Shown: in pieces, positions 1 through 9,591 of the stretch
Position numbering within the stretch: the first letter of the stretch is position 1
Layout of the letters: every line of letters begins with the position of its first letter
NCBI RefSeq assembly: GCF_000517125.1
Contig: NZ_KI912155.1
Location: 3,150,034 to 3,214,033, forward strand
Reading direction: 5' to 3'
Source: Arthrobacter sp. MA-N2
Lineage (GTDB): Bacteria > Actinomycetota > Actinomycetes > Actinomycetales > Micrococcaceae
DNA: 64,000 nucleotides
The notes under the pieces: model-generated
What the model was told of the DNA's origin: nothing
The model's input: only the letters and a program-made list of their open reading frames with translations
Databases searched by the model: none
Program-made: the position numbers and the translations under genes

Positions 1-1591
1 CAGCGGACATCCGGAGGGGCTCGTGTGCGATGATCCCGATCGACCCGGTGTCGTTGGCCGTAATGAATTCGAGTGCCTTCGCGTCGAGTCTGACATGGGT
101 TGCGTGGAGTTCGAACGAACGCAAGATCCTTGAGAGCAAGGAGATCAGGACAATGCCGGCAATGAAGAACGTGGCGATCCTGATCCCCTCAGGCCGTTCG
201 AAGATATTGGCAACTGTGGTGTAGATGAAAACCACCGCGATGATCCCGAATCCCAAGGTTCGCTTGTGTTGTTGGTGGCGGCGGGCCGACAACGTCACCG
301 CGATCGCTGCCGAAGTCATCAACACCAGGACGCCGGTTGCATACGCGCCGCCTTGGGCGTCGACGTCGGCGTTGAAGAGGTAGGTGACAAGGAACCCGAT
401 GAGGGTGAAGACCAGCACCAGGGGGCGTACTGCTCTGGCCCATTCCGGGGCCATACCGTAGCGGGGCAGGTAGCGCGGAACAAGGTTCAAGAGCCCGGCC
501 ATGGCTGAGGCGCCCGCGAACCAGAGGATGGCGATGGTGCTGATGTCGTACACGGTACCGAACCCGGAACCGAGATACTCGTGGGCCAGGAAAGCGAGAG
601 CGCGGCCGTTGGCTTGCCCGCCAGCTTGGAATTCCTGCTCCGGGATGAGTACCACCGTCGTGAAACTGGTGGTGATAAGGAAGCAGCTCATGATTACGGC
701 TGCCGTCGTCAACAGCCTCCGGGCCCCCTGGATCCGTCCGGTGGGGTGTTCTTCGGTGTCGGACCCATAACCCCGGATTTGTGGCATGACGGCCACGCCG
801 GTTTCGAAGCCTGATAAACCCAATGCGAGTTTCGGGAAGACGATCAACGCGATGCCGACTGCCATGAGCGGGTTGCCGTGGGACGTTGAGAGGGCTGTCC
901 ACCAGTCACCAATCGCCGCGGGTCGAGCGAGTACCTCAAGGATGCTCGAGACAACAACGACGACGTTCAGCCCCAGATAGATAGCCACCAGCGCTACGGC
1001 AACTCCGATCGCCTCCTTGAATCCCCGGAGGAATACTGCTGCCAAAAGCCCCAGAAGGATGAGGGTGATCATGAGGTTCTGACCCTGCAGCCATCCCGGG
1101 GCGAACGGATTCTGAACGAGGTGGGCGGTGGCGTCTGCCGCGGAGAGCGTCATCGTGATCAGGAAATCCGTTGCCGCGAAGCCTAAGAGAACCAGCACGA
1201 AGAGCTTCCCTCCCCATCGGGGAAGCAAACGTTCAAGCATGGCGATGGAACCTTCGCCCCGATGGCTTTCTTCTGCCACACGGCGGTAGACCGGAAGCGC
1301 GCCCAATAGGGTGACCGCGACCAGAACCAAGGTAGCCAAAGGGGAAATCACTCCAGCTGCAAGAGCCGCAATTGCGGGTTGGTAGCCCAGCGTGGAGAAA
1401 TAGTCGACGCCTGTCAGGCACATGACGCGCCACCATGAGTGTGGCTTCTCCTTGGAGGCCAAGACACCGCCAGGACCCTGGTGAGAACCCTTGGAATCCT
1501 GCAAGCCCAGCAGCAGCCACTTCCTCAGGGCTTCCTTGGTTCCCGGCGGAGGCGTGGACGGATCCGCCGGCGGCCTGCTCATGGTGGTCAT
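1..1591 (-). CDS. APC superfamily permease (C-terminus beyond left edge)
   Basis: The reading frame is open from an ATG at 1591 to the left edge, so the first 530 residues are visible and the C-terminus is missing. After a short cytoplasmic N-terminus (about 45 residues), successive hydrophobic segments alternate with short polar loops, as in the 12-helix amino acid-polyamine-organocation (APC) fold. The first helix carries the Gly/Ala-rich stretch typical of the broken TM1. A second ATG lies three codons downstream (1582). The 1591 start has an AAGG ribosome site 6 nt upstream. It is probably a plasma-membrane amino acid or cation symporter; the substrate cannot be read from the sequence. 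It is transcribed leftward, away from the VOC gene. Confidence 0.8.
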   Translation of the reverse strand, partial: MTTMSRPPADPSTPPPGTKEALRKWLLLGLQDSKGSHQGPGGVLASKEKPHSWWRVMCLTGVDYFSTLGYQPAIAALAAGVISPLATLVLVAVTLLGALPVYRRVAEESHRGEGSIAMLERLLPRWGGKLFVLVLLGFAATDFLITMTLSAADATAHLVQNPFAPGWLQGQNLMITLILLGLLAAVFLRGFKEAIGVAVALVAIYLGLNVVVVVSSILEVLARPAAIGDWWTALSTSHGNPLMAVGIALIVFPKLALGLSGFETGVAVMPQIRGYGSDTEEHPTGRIQGARRLLTTAAVIMSCFLITTSFTTVVLIPEQEFQAGGQANGRALAFLAHEYLGSGFGTVYDISTIAILWFAGASAMAGLLNLVPRYLPRYGMAPEWARAVRPLVLVFTLIGFLVTYLFNADVDAQGGAYATGVLVLMTSAAIAVTLSARRHQQHKRTLGFGIIAVVFIYTTVANIFERPEGIRIATFFIAGIVLISLLSRILRSFELHATHVRLDAKALEFITANDTGSIGIIAHEPLRMSA

Positions 1592-1717
1592 GTGTGCCCT
1601 TTCGCCAAATGCGACGACGCGCTGCCCGATTAAGGCAGACGCTAGCACTGGGCGTCCGTGGGAGGTCCCAAACCGTGGCGATCTTGACGGAATCTTAGCG
1701 GCGGCCCGCAGTGCGTG

Positions 1718-2137
1718 TTACTGGGGGTGCTCCCCGGAAACGTTGACCAGCCAGGCGATGCCGAACTTATCCGTCAGCATGCCGAAGATGTCGCCCCAGG
1801 GCGCCTTCTCCATCGGCACGGTGACGGAGCCGCCGTCGGCGAGTTCGTCCCAGTAGCCGCGCAGCTCTGCTTCGTTGTCTCCACTCAGCGACACCGAAAT
1901 ATTGTTGCCGGGGTTGTAATCCATGCTGTTGGGGGTGTCTGCGGCCATGAGCAGCATTCCCTTGTCGGTCGTGAGTGCCGAGTGCATGATTTTGTCGCCT
2001 TCAGCGGGGTCTTCGCTGGCGTGGAATTCGGCGAAGGTGCTTTGCGTCAGTTCGCCGCCGAATACCGACTTGTAGAATGCCATGGCTTCCTTGGCATTGT
2101 CCCGAAAGCTGATGTAGGGGTTGAGGTTTGTGGTCAT
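1718..2137 (-). CDS. VOC-fold (glyoxalase/PhnB-like) protein
   Basis: This 139-residue protein resembles PhnB/3-demethylubiquinone-methyltransferase-like members of the vicinal oxygen chelate superfamily. It begins with the NPYISF...A..FY...FGGE pattern of a betaalpha-beta-beta-beta unit and repeats it in the second half (VSLSGDNEAEL... WGDIFGMLTDKFGIAW). Members bind a small ligand or metal between the two units; most of this subgroup have no assigned reaction, and none is proposed here. The start is well supported by GAGGAG 7 nt upstream. The gene stands alone between two unrelated genes. Confidence 0.85.
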   Translation of the reverse strand: MTTNLNPYISFRDNAKEAMAFYKSVFGGELTQSTFAEFHASEDPAEGDKIMHSALTTDKGMLLMAADTPNSMDYNPGNNISVSLSGDNEAELRGYWDELADGGSVTVPMEKAPWGDIFGMLTDKFGIAWLVNVSGEHPQ

Positions 2138-2272
2138 GACATGGCTCCTCAGGGTTTGTGGCAGCCCGATCAGCTACCTTGTCGTCATGCTAACAGCGCT
2201 TGCCGCGACCATCCACAGCTACTTGTTCTACCGGGTTCGAGTTCGGCATGTGCCCGGGATAGTGTCGTTTCC

Positions 2273-2671
2273 ATGCCTGCCTCAAAACCTGCCCCCTCAC
2301 GCATCGCCCTTGTCGCTGGACTCGCCGATATCGTTTTCATTCTGGTTTTTGCCGCCATTGGCCGGGATGCGCACCAGCGCGCCGATGTGCTGACAGGAGT
2401 TTTCGCCACGGCCTGGCCATTTCTCGCCGGTGCCACGATAGCTTGGCTCGCCGCGCGGGTATGGCGCGCGCCTTTCCGGATCTGGCCGGCCGGCGTCGCT
2501 GTCTGGATTGGAACCGTGGCCGGCGGAATGCTCTTGCGTGCGGTGACGGGGCAGACTGTGGTGCTGCCGTTCATCATCGTTGCCTTGATCAGCCTCGCCG
2601 TATTCCTGCTCGGGTACCGCGCCGTGATCGCACTCGTGGCCCGAGTTCGTGGAGGAAGCCGTCTACGCTGA
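2273..2671 (+). CDS. DUF3054 family membrane protein
   Basis: The 132-residue product has four hydrophobic segments and a short basic C-terminus (RVRGGSRLR). Its pattern matches DUF3054, a small actinobacterial membrane protein family of unknown function. The ATG at 2273 begins right before the first lysine/proline-rich N-terminal tail. The frame is open much further upstream, but that stretch runs antisense through the VOC gene and has no membrane-protein character. The ribosome site is weak. No operon partner; the AsnC-like gene begins 75 nt later in the same direction. Confidence 0.75.
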   Translation: MPASKPAPSRIALVAGLADIVFILVFAAIGRDAHQRADVLTGVFATAWPFLAGATIAWLAARVWRAPFRIWPAGVAVWIGTVAGGMLLRAVTGQTVVLPFIIVALISLAVFLLGYRAVIALVARVRGGSRLR

Positions 2672-2746
2672 GCCTTCAGCGCGTGCCTCGGGCCGATGCA
2701 CTAGGCTTGCAACGTCCACTGCCGCACTTAGGAAAGGCTGCCCCCA

Positions 2747-3028
2747 GTGATCACCGCTTTTGTCCTGATCAAGACCGACGCTTCACGCATCCCGGAGACG
2801 GCTGAACAGATTTCTGCCATCCAGGGAATCAGCGAGGTCTACTCCGTCACAGGCGAATGGGACCTGATTGCCGTGGCACGCGTCGCCAAGCACGAGGAAC
2901 TGGCGGACGTCATCGCGGACAAGCTGTCAAAGGTTCCCGCGGTTGTTCACACCACCACGCACATTGCCTTCCGCGCCTATTCGCAGCACGACCTGGATGC
3001 GGCATTTTCGCTGGGCTTCGAGCAGTAG
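2747..3028 (+). CDS. Stand-alone AsnC/Lrp ligand-binding domain (RAM) protein
   Basis: The 93-residue protein consists only of the RAM/AsnC effector-binding domain (betaalphabeta-betaalphabeta): an opening ITAFVLIKTD strand, then the GISEVYSVTGEWDLIAVARV core. There is no helix-turn-helix, so it cannot bind DNA as Lrp does by itself. Such proteins form ring-shaped oligomers that bind amino acids and may modulate a partner. Start is GTG at 2747. It converges with trpD, 38 nt away. An amino-acid-sensing role is inferred from the family only. Confidence 0.85.
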   Translation: MITAFVLIKTDASRIPETAEQISAIQGISEVYSVTGEWDLIAVARVAKHEELADVIADKLSKVPAVVHTTTHIAFRAYSQHDLDAAFSLGFEQ

Positions 3029-3066
3029 TAAACGTCACGGCGCTTCCATACGACCGCGCAGCACCT

Positions 3067-4128
3067 TCAGTTTTGAGTGAGTCCGACCCAGTTGTCCAAC
3101 ACCCGGGCGGCTGCACCGGAGTCGATGGATTCCACGGCTTTCAGCCACGCCGACTTCATGCGGTCCAGGAACTGTCCCTCCGCAGACGTATCGAAGGCCA
3201 CCAGGCCGGCGGCCGCGTTGAGCAAGACGGCGTCGCGAACCGGTCCCGGCTTCCCCGCAAGTACTTCGCGCACGACGGCGGCGTTCGCCTCGGCGTTGCC
3301 GCCCCGAAGATCGGCTACGGTCGCAGCAGCGATCCCAAGATCGGCCGGTGAGAATCGCTGCTCGGTGACGTTCCCGTCCCTGATTTCCCACACTGTCGAC
3401 GGTCCTGTGGTGGTCAATTCATCGAGGCCGTCTTCCCCGCGGAAGACGAGCCCGCGACTCCCCCGGCGCGCGAGTACCCCAGCGATCAACGGGGCCATGG
3501 TGGCGTTGGCCACACCCACGGCGGAGGCTTGCACATGGGCGGGGTTGGTCATCGGCCCGAGGAAGTTGAATGCCGTAGGAATGCCGAGTTCCGCCCGCAC
3601 GGCACCCGTGTGCCGGAAAGATGGATGGAACACCTGAGCGAAGCAAAAGGTAATTCCTGCTTCTTCGGCGTTGCGGGCTACGCGCGCAATCGGCAGGTCA
3701 AGCCGCACCCCGAGCGCTTCCAGGACGTCCGCGGAGCCCGACGACGACGATGCCGCCCGGTTGCCGTGTTTAACGACGCGCGCGCCGGCGCCCGCCGATA
3801 CGAGGGCAGCCATGGTGGAAATGTTGACGGTATTAAGCTGATCGCCACCGGTGCCTACGATGTCGAGCTTTTCGCCCGGGATGCTCACAGGGTTTGCGTT
3901 GGAGAGCATTGCTTCGACCAGTCCAGTGACTTCATCCACCGTCTCTCCCTTGGCGCGTAACGCAACCAGGAAGCCAGCGATCTGGGAGGGAGCCGCTTCT
4001 CCGGACATGATCGTATTCATGGCCCATGACGTGTTCTCGACCGAGAGGTCGTGCCCCTTGATCAAAGCCGAGATTAGTCCGGGCCACGAGTTGCTTGCCT
4101 GCTGTGCAGATCCCTGAGAAGTCACCAC
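3067..4128 (-). CDS. trpD: Anthranilate phosphoribosyltransferase
   Basis: TrpD transfers phosphoribose from PRPP to anthranilate, the second step of tryptophan synthesis. The 353-residue protein has the glycine-rich PRPP loop GTGGD at about 92-96, the NIST segment just after it, and KHGNR at 120-124, all diagnostic. Length is normal. Start is GTG 4128, with a second GTG immediately after it. As in many actinobacteria, trpD stands apart from the rest of the trp genes: its neighbours are an AsnC-like protein and, divergently, ctaE. No trp leader peptide was seen in the 145-bp divergent gap. Confidence 0.95.
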   Translation of the reverse strand: MVTSQGSAQQASNSWPGLISALIKGHDLSVENTSWAMNTIMSGEAAPSQIAGFLVALRAKGETVDEVTGLVEAMLSNANPVSIPGEKLDIVGTGGDQLNTVNISTMAALVSAGAGARVVKHGNRAASSSSGSADVLEALGVRLDLPIARVARNAEEAGITFCFAQVFHPSFRHTGAVRAELGIPTAFNFLGPMTNPAHVQASAVGVANATMAPLIAGVLARRGSRGLVFRGEDGLDELTTTGPSTVWEIRDGNVTEQRFSPADLGIAAATVADLRGGNAEANAAVVREVLAGKPGPVRDAVLLNAAAGLVAFDTSAEGQFLDRMKSAWLKAVESIDSGAAARVLDNWVGLTQN

Positions 4129-4188
4129 TTGATGCTAGCGATCCACCCGGCTTCATGACCAATGCTTACGCCGTTGGGAACTTTTCCG

Positions 4189-4200
4189 CGCGAATTCGCG
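4189..4200. promoter_or_regulatory. 12-bp palindrome in the trpD/ctaE divergent gap
   Basis: The sequence CGCGAATTCGCG is a perfect palindrome lying 61 bp before the trpD start and 74 bp before the ctaE start. It is placed where an operator for either gene could lie. No regulator known to me is assigned to it. Confidence 0.25.
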
Positions 4201-4237
4201 TGTTTGTAGAAAAAGTCTCCCTAAATGGCGGTTCGCA

Positions 4238-4267
4238 TTGGGAAGTCCGGACTTTTACAGACATAAT
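4238..4267 (+). promoter_or_regulatory. ctaE promoter giving a probable leaderless mRNA
   Basis: TTGGGA at 4238-4243 and CATAAT at 4262-4267 are 18 bp apart and fit a vegetative -35/-10 pair. The GTG start of ctaE begins 7 nt after the -10, where transcription would start. There is no ribosome site upstream of that GTG. Together this points to a leaderless transcript. Confidence 0.5.
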
Positions 4268-4273
4268 GTCCTT

Positions 4274-4912
4274 GTGACATCTGCGACCCATGCCCCCAGT
4301 ACCCCGGCGCACCCGACGCTGAATCGCCCCAACCTGGTTTCCGTTGGAACCGTTGTGTGGCTTTCGAGCGAGTTGATGTTCTTCGCCGGTCTCTTCGCCA
4401 TGTACTTCACGCTGCGCTCCACCTCAGGCGCGTTGTGGGCGGAAGAAACCGGCAAGCTCAACTTCCCCTTTGCGCTTGTAAACACAATCGTTCTTGTGTC
4501 AAGTTCCTTCACTTGCCAGATGGGCGTCTTCGCTGCTGAGCGACTTGAGCCGCGCCGTCGAGGTGGCCTGCTGCAGTTCACCCGCTGGGGCATGACCGAG
4601 TGGTTCATCCTGACCTTCATCATGGGCTCGTTCTTCGTTGCCGGCCAGACCACTGAGTACGCCATGCTCGTGTCAGAGCACGTTACGCTCTCGGCCAATG
4701 CATACGGTTCCGCGTTCTACATGACCACAGGTTTCCACGGCCTCCACGTCATAGGCGGGCTCATTGCCTTCCTGTTCATTATCGGACGTGCTTACGCCGC
4801 CAAGAAGTTCGGACATTTTGAAGCCACTTCGGCAATCGTTACCTCGTACTACTGGCACTTTGTGGACGTTGTGTGGATCGGCCTCTTCTTGGTCATCTAC
4901 GTCCTGAAGTAG
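4274..4912 (+). CDS. ctaE: Cytochrome c oxidase subunit III
   Basis: Subunit III of the aa3-type oxidase, a plasma-membrane protein that stabilises the catalytic core. The 212-residue product has the expected five or so transmembrane segments and the typical [16 protein letters not shown] and [14 protein letters not shown] motifs. The frame is open back to a TTG at 4238, but the GTG at 4274 is preferred because the homologous N-terminus begins with a short Thr/Pro-rich tail and a -10 box lies just upstream. It heads the ctaE-qcrC-qcrA-qcrB cluster, 87 nt ahead of qcrC. Confidence 0.93.
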   Translation: MTSATHAPSTPAHPTLNRPNLVSVGTVVWLSSELMFFAGLFAMYFTLRSTSGALWAEETGKLNFPFALVNTIVLVSSSFTCQMGVFAAERLEPRRRGGLLQFTRWGMTEWFILTFIMGSFFVAGQTTEYAMLVSEHVTLSANAYGSAFYMTTGFHGLHVIGGLIAFLFIIGRAYAAKKFGHFEATSAIVTSYYWHFVDVVWIGLFLVIYVLK

Positions 4913-4999
4913 CCCAACACTGACTCTTGGCTCCAAGAGAATTAATTTTCAAGAAGCGGCTCTCGGAGCCGACGCAGGATCGAAAAAAGGAACCACCAC

Positions 5000-5788
5000 G
5001 TGAAGGCACTCTCGCAGAAGCGACGTCATCCACTGGCAGCCATTGCGCTGCTGCTGATGGGACTCCTCGTCACCGGTGGGCTTTACGCCGTTGCTACAAC
5101 GGTCAACCAGGCGAAGGCAGATACCACCACCTTTAGCGCAAGCGACGCCCAGGAAGGCGGCAAGCTCTTCGCCGCCAACTGCGCTACCTGCCATGGCATG
5201 GGTGCGAGCGGATCCAAGGACGGCCCCTCGCTGGTCGGCGTGGGTGCTGCTGCGGTTGACTTCCAGGTTGGCACCGGTCGTATGCCCATGCAGATGAACG
5301 GACCCCAGGCCCAGGCAAAGCCGAGGCAGTTCAACGATCAGCAAACCCAGCAGCTTGCTGCTTACGTCGCTTCCCTCGGTGCTGGTCCGGCAATTCCCGA
5401 TGCCTCGCTGCTTGACGCAAAGGGAGATGCCGCCAAGGGCGGCGAGCTCTTCCGTACGAACTGCGCGATGTGCCACAACGCTGCTGCGGCCGGCGGTGCC
5501 TTGACCCGTGGAAAGTTCGCTCCGGCACTGGCTGGTGTTTCGGGCCAGCACATCTATGAGGCCATGGCCACTGGTCCGCAGAATATGCCTGTCTTCAATG
5601 ACGCCAACATTTCTCCTGAGGGCAAGCGCGACATCATCACCTTCCTGAAGACGATCGAAGCCAACGGTTCACCGGGTGGCGCCGACCTCGGATCACTGGG
5701 GCCGGTTTCCGAAGGCCTCTTCGTCTGGGTTGCAGGCCTCGGCGTCATCATTGCCTTCACCATCTGGCTCACGTCGCGCTCGTCGTAG
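5000..5788 (+). CDS. qcrC: Menaquinol-cytochrome c reductase, diheme cytochrome c subunit
   Basis: Actinobacterial bc1 complexes carry a diheme cytochrome cc subunit that passes electrons directly to the oxidase in place of a soluble cytochrome c. The 262-residue protein shows an N-terminal membrane anchor (about 12-33), two CXXCH haem sites (CATCH at 61-65 and CAMCH at 155-159), Met-rich segments after each, and a C-terminal membrane helix (about 235-257). Start is GTG 5000, after an AAGGAACC ribosome site. It lies between ctaE and the Rieske gene in the expected order. Confidence 0.95.
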   Translation: MKALSQKRRHPLAAIALLLMGLLVTGGLYAVATTVNQAKADTTTFSASDAQEGGKLFAANCATCHGMGASGSKDGPSLVGVGAAAVDFQVGTGRMPMQMNGPQAQAKPRQFNDQQTQQLAAYVASLGAGPAIPDASLLDAKGDAAKGGELFRTNCAMCHNAAAAGGALTRGKFAPALAGVSGQHIYEAMATGPQNMPVFNDANISPEGKRDIITFLKTIEANGSPGGADLGSLGPVSEGLFVWVAGLGVIIAFTIWLTSRSS

Positions 5789-5885
5789 CCAGACGCACCA
5801 AATACTTCTGCTGTCCCCGCAGCAGTTTTGAATTGAACATCAACCCGGTTCCGGCCGGGACAACGAGAGAAGGATGAGGCGAATT

Positions 5886-6956
5886 ATGGGCAACCATAGT
5901 GACGGCAGTCCGAACCACTCGGGCACCGTAGCTACGGCTGGTCAGAATGTTGTGGAGAAGTTCCAGGATCCTGGACTTCCTCCGCACCGTTTGCGCCTGG
6001 CTGACACGGACCCGAGAGCCGCTAAGCGAGCCGAACGTCAGGTGGCCATTCTGTTTGGCATCTCGATCGTCGGTACGGTGATCTTCCTGGTGTCGTACTT
6101 TGCCATCGACCTTGGGCAAGACTCCACTATCGCAACGATCCGCACGCAAAACCTGTTGCTCGGCCTTGGTACCGCGTTCGCGATGCTGGGTATCGGTACC
6201 GGTATCGTGCACTGGGCCAAGGCCCTTATGCCGGACCACGAAGTGTCGGAAGAGCGCCATGCCATCCGTACTGAGGAAGACCGGCAGGCGGCAGTACGAA
6301 TCGTCGAGGACATCGTCGAGGAAACCGGCATCAAGCGTCGCCCGCTAATCCGTAACACCCTCCTCGGTGCTGTGGCGCTGGCTCCCCTCCCGGCCCTGGC
6401 CGTTTTCGGTGACCTTGGCCCCCGCCCGGACAACACGCTCGCGCACACCATGTGGGCACCCCAGGACGGCAAGCTCAAGCGCCTCACCCGCGATCCCGAC
6501 GGAACCCCGATCAAGGCATCGGACGTGACCATTGGGTCTGCATTCCACGTGATCCCGGAAGGCCTCAACGAACTCCAGGAGGGCAAGCTCAACGCGAAGG
6601 CAAAGGCCGTCGTTTTGCTCATGCGCCTCAACCCGGACGATTTGACGATTTCCAAAGGCCGTGAAACCTGGAGCTACAACGGAATCGTTGCCTACTCCAA
6701 GATCTGCACCCACGTCGGTTGCCCTGTTGCTCTCTATGAGCAGCAAACGCACCACCTGCTGTGCCCGTGCCACCAGTCAACCTTCGACCTCACCAAAGAA
6801 TGCAAGGTTATCTTCGGCCCCGCCAGCCGTCCGCTCCCCCAGCTTCCCATCGCGGTCGACGCTGATGGCTACCTGGTAGCCACGAGCGACTTCAAAGAAC
6901 CTGTAGGACCGAGTTACTGGGAGCGTGACGAGCATGAGCGCCTCATCAACAGCTGA
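5886..6956 (+). CDS. qcrA: Rieske iron-sulfur subunit of the bc1 complex
   Basis: This is the 2Fe-2S subunit that takes electrons from menaquinol. The 356-residue protein has three hydrophobic segments in the N-terminal half (about 53-75, 89-110, 158-177), the actinobacterial three-helix form, followed by the Rieske domain. Cluster ligands are visible in CTHVGC (274-279) and CPCH (293-296). Either ATG 5874 or ATG 5886 could be the start; 5886 is chosen because GAGAAGGATGAGG lies upstream of it, whereas the AAGG would directly abut 5874. It overlaps qcrB by 23 nt, suggesting translational coupling. Confidence 0.93.
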   Translation: MGNHSDGSPNHSGTVATAGQNVVEKFQDPGLPPHRLRLADTDPRAAKRAERQVAILFGISIVGTVIFLVSYFAIDLGQDSTIATIRTQNLLLGLGTAFAMLGIGTGIVHWAKALMPDHEVSEERHAIRTEEDRQAAVRIVEDIVEETGIKRRPLIRNTLLGAVALAPLPALAVFGDLGPRPDNTLAHTMWAPQDGKLKRLTRDPDGTPIKASDVTIGSAFHVIPEGLNELQEGKLNAKAKAVVLLMRLNPDDLTISKGRETWSYNGIVAYSKICTHVGCPVALYEQQTHHLLCPCHQSTFDLTKECKVIFGPASRPLPQLPIAVDADGYLVATSDFKEPVGPSYWERDEHERLINS

Positions 6957-8607
6957 AGTCCCCTTTGTACCCACAACCAAGGTTGGCCGCATCACCAACT
7001 TTGTCGACGAACGAGTCGGCGGATCCGGCATCCTGCGTGAATTCGGCCGGAAGGTCTTCCCCGACCACTGGTCGTTCATGTTCGGCGAGGTGGCGCTGTA
7101 TTCCTTCGTCATCCTCCTGTTGTCGGGTACGTTCCTGACGTTCTTCTTCGACCCGTCCATGGCGGAGACCCACTACCAGGGCTCCTACACGCCGTTGTAC
7201 AACGTCGAAATGTCCGTGGCGTACAACTCGTCGCTGAACATTTCCTTCGATATCCGCGGTGGTCTTTTCTTCCGTCAGGTACACCACTGGGCAGCGTTGC
7301 TGTTCGTTGCTTCGCTTGGTGTGCACATGCTGCGGGTGTTCTTCACGGGCGCTTTCCGCAAGCCGCGCGAGATGAACTGGGTTGTAGGTGGTGTCCTGCT
7401 GATCTTGGCGATGGCCGCCGGCTTCACCGGTTACTCGCTCCCCGATGATTTGCTGTCCGGCAACGGCCTGCGAATCATCGACGGGGTCATCAAGTCAATC
7501 CCCGTCATCGGAACGTATATCTCGTTCTTCCTCTTCGGCGGTGAGTTCCCAGGAACGGCCATTATCGGCCGCCTGTACGTCTTGCACATTCTGCTGGTGC
7601 CTGCGTTGATCCTGCTGATGATCGTCATCCACCTCTTCATGGTGGTTGTCCATAAGCACACGCAGTATCCTGGCCCGGGCCGCAACGACGGCAACGTCGT
7701 CGGTTACCCACTGGGACCGGTTTACGCTGCCAAGGCCGGTGGCTTCTTCTTCATTGTGTTCGGTGTTGTCGCGCTGATGGCTGCGATGTTCACCATCAAC
7801 CCGATTTGGAACTACGGACCGTACGACCCCTCCCCCGTGTCGGCCGGTACCCAGCCTGACTGGTACATCGGTTTTGTCGACGGCGCCTTGCGACTCATGC
7901 CTGGCGTTGTTAATGATTTCCACTTCGAATACATCATCTTCGGTCATGTGCTGTCGCTGAATGTCCTGCTACCGGCCCTGGTCCCAGCAGGCATCATTTT
8001 CACTGTGCTGTTCACGTACCCGTGGATCGAACGTTGGATTACCAAGGACAATCGTGAGCACCATGTCTTGGACCGTCCACGCAACGCTCCCACCCGCACC
8101 GCCATTGGTGTCGCAGGCTTTACCTGGTACTGCGTCATGTGGGCTGCTGCAGGTTCGGACCTCATCGCAACGCACTTCCATGTTGCGCTGAACGACGTCA
8201 CTTACTGGCTGCGCACGCTGTTCTTCATTGGCCCGATCATTGCCTTCATGGTGACGAAACGCGTGGCCCTTGCGCTTCAGCGAAAAGACCGTGAGATCGC
8301 CCTGCATGGACGTGAAACGGGTCGCATCGTGCGCTTGCCGCACGGCGAGTTCATTGAAGTACACGCGCCATTGGACGACTACAAGCAGTACAAGCTTGTC
8401 GGTTTCGAGTCGCTCTCCCCGCTGCCCGCCGAGCCGAACGAACACGGCGTGGTCACCCGGAAGGAAAAGCGTCGTGCGGCCCTCTCCAAGTGGTTCTTCG
8501 AGGATCGCGTTGCCCCGGCAACGCCGGCCGAGCTCGAAGCAGCCCACGGACATGGCCCTCACGAAGCCATCGAGTCCGGTGAAGAGCGGAAGAGCTTGAG
8601 CCACTAG
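6934..8607 (+). CDS. qcrB: Menaquinol-cytochrome c reductase cytochrome b subunit
   Basis: The quinone-oxidising, diheme cytochrome b of the bc1 complex. The 557-residue protein has the long multi-helix core with paired haem-ligand histidines in HHWAALLFVASLGVH and in the HILLVPALILLMIVIH helix. The polar C-terminal tail (about 430 onward) is characteristic of actinobacteria. ATG 6934 is preferred; a GTG three codons earlier (6925) is possible. The start lies inside the end of qcrA. A strong terminator follows at 8627, closing the operon. Confidence 0.95.
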   Translation: MSASSTAEVPFVPTTKVGRITNFVDERVGGSGILREFGRKVFPDHWSFMFGEVALYSFVILLLSGTFLTFFFDPSMAETHYQGSYTPLYNVEMSVAYNSSLNISFDIRGGLFFRQVHHWAALLFVASLGVHMLRVFFTGAFRKPREMNWVVGGVLLILAMAAGFTGYSLPDDLLSGNGLRIIDGVIKSIPVIGTYISFFLFGGEFPGTAIIGRLYVLHILLVPALILLMIVIHLFMVVVHKHTQYPGPGRNDGNVVGYPLGPVYAAKAGGFFFIVFGVVALMAAMFTINPIWNYGPYDPSPVSAGTQPDWYIGFVDGALRLMPGVVNDFHFEYIIFGHVLSLNVLLPALVPAGIIFTVLFTYPWIERWITKDNREHHVLDRPRNAPTRTAIGVAGFTWYCVMWAAAGSDLIATHFHVALNDVTYWLRTLFFIGPIIAFMVTKRVALALQRKDREIALHGRETGRIVRLPHGEFIEVHAPLDDYKQYKLVGFESLSPLPAEPNEHGVVTRKEKRRAALSKWFFEDRVAPATPAELEAAHGHGPHEAIESGEERKSLSH

Positions 8608-8626
8608 CTTTCACCGATAGCACAAG

Positions 8627-8666
8627 GGAGGGCCCCGTCCACGCGGACGGGGCCCTCCTTGCTTTT
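8627..8666. terminator. Intrinsic terminator after qcrB
   Basis: A perfect 14-bp GC-rich stem (8627-8640 with 8645-8658) has a 4-nt loop and is followed on the plus strand by a T-rich run. It lies between the convergent ends of qcrB and the GntR-family gene. Confidence 0.9.
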
Positions 8667-8733
8667 GTCTTAGGTTATTGTCGCCGTCGGAGGCACGGGT
8701 AGCAGACTGCCGTCCGTACGCTCACACCGTTGG

Positions 8734-9525
8734 CTAGTGATTGCGGTAGCCGGTGGATTGGCTACGGGTAGACCGAACGCCCGGGCGCTGCAGTGGTACC
8801 CACAACTTGTACCTGTCAGCCCGATAGTACGAGACGGAGTAGTCCACCATGGCGCGGGCTACGAATGCGTGGCGCTGAATCTTGAGCAACGGCATTCCGA
8901 CATCCACGTTCAACAGCCGGGCGGTTGATGGTGAAGCGGCCGTTGCTTCAATCATGTCTTCTCCCCACTCCATGACAAGCCCGTACTTTTCGCTCAACAC
9001 GTTATAGAGGGAACTAGGCGGCGCATCGTCCAGGAGGCCCGGCACGCGATGGGCCGGGATGAAGTTCTCATCCACGCTCATGGGTTCGTTGTCAGCCAGA
9101 AGGAGCCGTCTGAAGCGGACCAGCGGCGTCCCTTCCTCAAGCTGGAGCTCCCGCGCCAGAAACGCACTCGCGGCGATTTGCTCAAAGCTGAGGACTTTCG
9201 CTGCTGGAACCATGCCGCGACGCTGCATTTCCTCGCTGTAGGACGTGAGCTTCACTTGGAGGTCAAGTTTCGGCTTGCGGACGAAAGTCCCAAGACCAAC
9301 CACCCGTTCGATGATTTCCTCGCCTACGAGCGCATCAATAGCCTGCCGGACAGTCATCCTGGCGAGGCCGAAACGTTCGGACAGATCCCGTTCCGAGGGC
9401 AACGCAGCACCGGGACGGCAAGACTCCGCAATGTAGTTACGCAGGATTTCACGAAGTTGTATGTAGATGGGAGTCCCGCTGTTTCGGTCGATCTCCCCCG
9501 AGATGCGTGCTGCTTCAGCAGGCAT
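8734..9525 (-). CDS. GntR/HutC-family regulator, DasR/NagR-like
   Basis: The 263-residue protein has an N-terminal GntR winged helix-turn-helix (about 15-80, with ALPSERDLSERFGLARMTVRQAIDAL) and a C-terminal UTRA effector domain. This is the HutC subfamily, which includes DasR and NagR, regulators of N-acetylglucosamine and PTS genes that respond to amino-sugar phosphates. The frame is open to 9657, but ATG 9525 is preferred: an upstream start would put the dre-like palindrome at 9582 inside the coding region. It is divergent from ptsH, a typical target of DasR. The effector is inferred. Confidence 0.8.
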   Translation of the reverse strand: MPAEAARISGEIDRNSGTPIYIQLREILRNYIAESCRPGAALPSERDLSERFGLARMTVRQAIDALVGEEIIERVVGLGTFVRKPKLDLQVKLTSYSEEMQRRGMVPAAKVLSFEQIAASAFLARELQLEEGTPLVRFRRLLLADNEPMSVDENFIPAHRVPGLLDDAPPSSLYNVLSEKYGLVMEWGEDMIEATAASPSTARLLNVDVGMPLLKIQRHAFVARAMVDYSVSYYRADRYKLWVPLQRPGVRSTRSQSTGYRNH

Positions 9526-9581
9526 GACGGTCTTCGGCCAAGATATCTTCCATGATCCAAGCGTAGGCCAATCTACCGGCA

Positions 9582-9591
9582 GGTCTAGACC
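9582..9591. promoter_or_regulatory. dre-like operator between GntR regulator and ptsH
   Basis: GGTCTAGACC is a perfect 10-bp palindrome and forms the core of the DasR-responsive element (consensus around TGGTCTAGACCA). It lies 57 bp before the regulator start and 93 bp before the ptsH start, so it could control both genes. Confidence 0.7.

Noticed and set aside
189..902. A 237-codon minus-strand frame within the first kilobase
   Set aside because: Its composition (Arg/His/Pro-rich, no membrane or domain pattern) and the fully consistent permease frame on the same strand show that it is a shadow.
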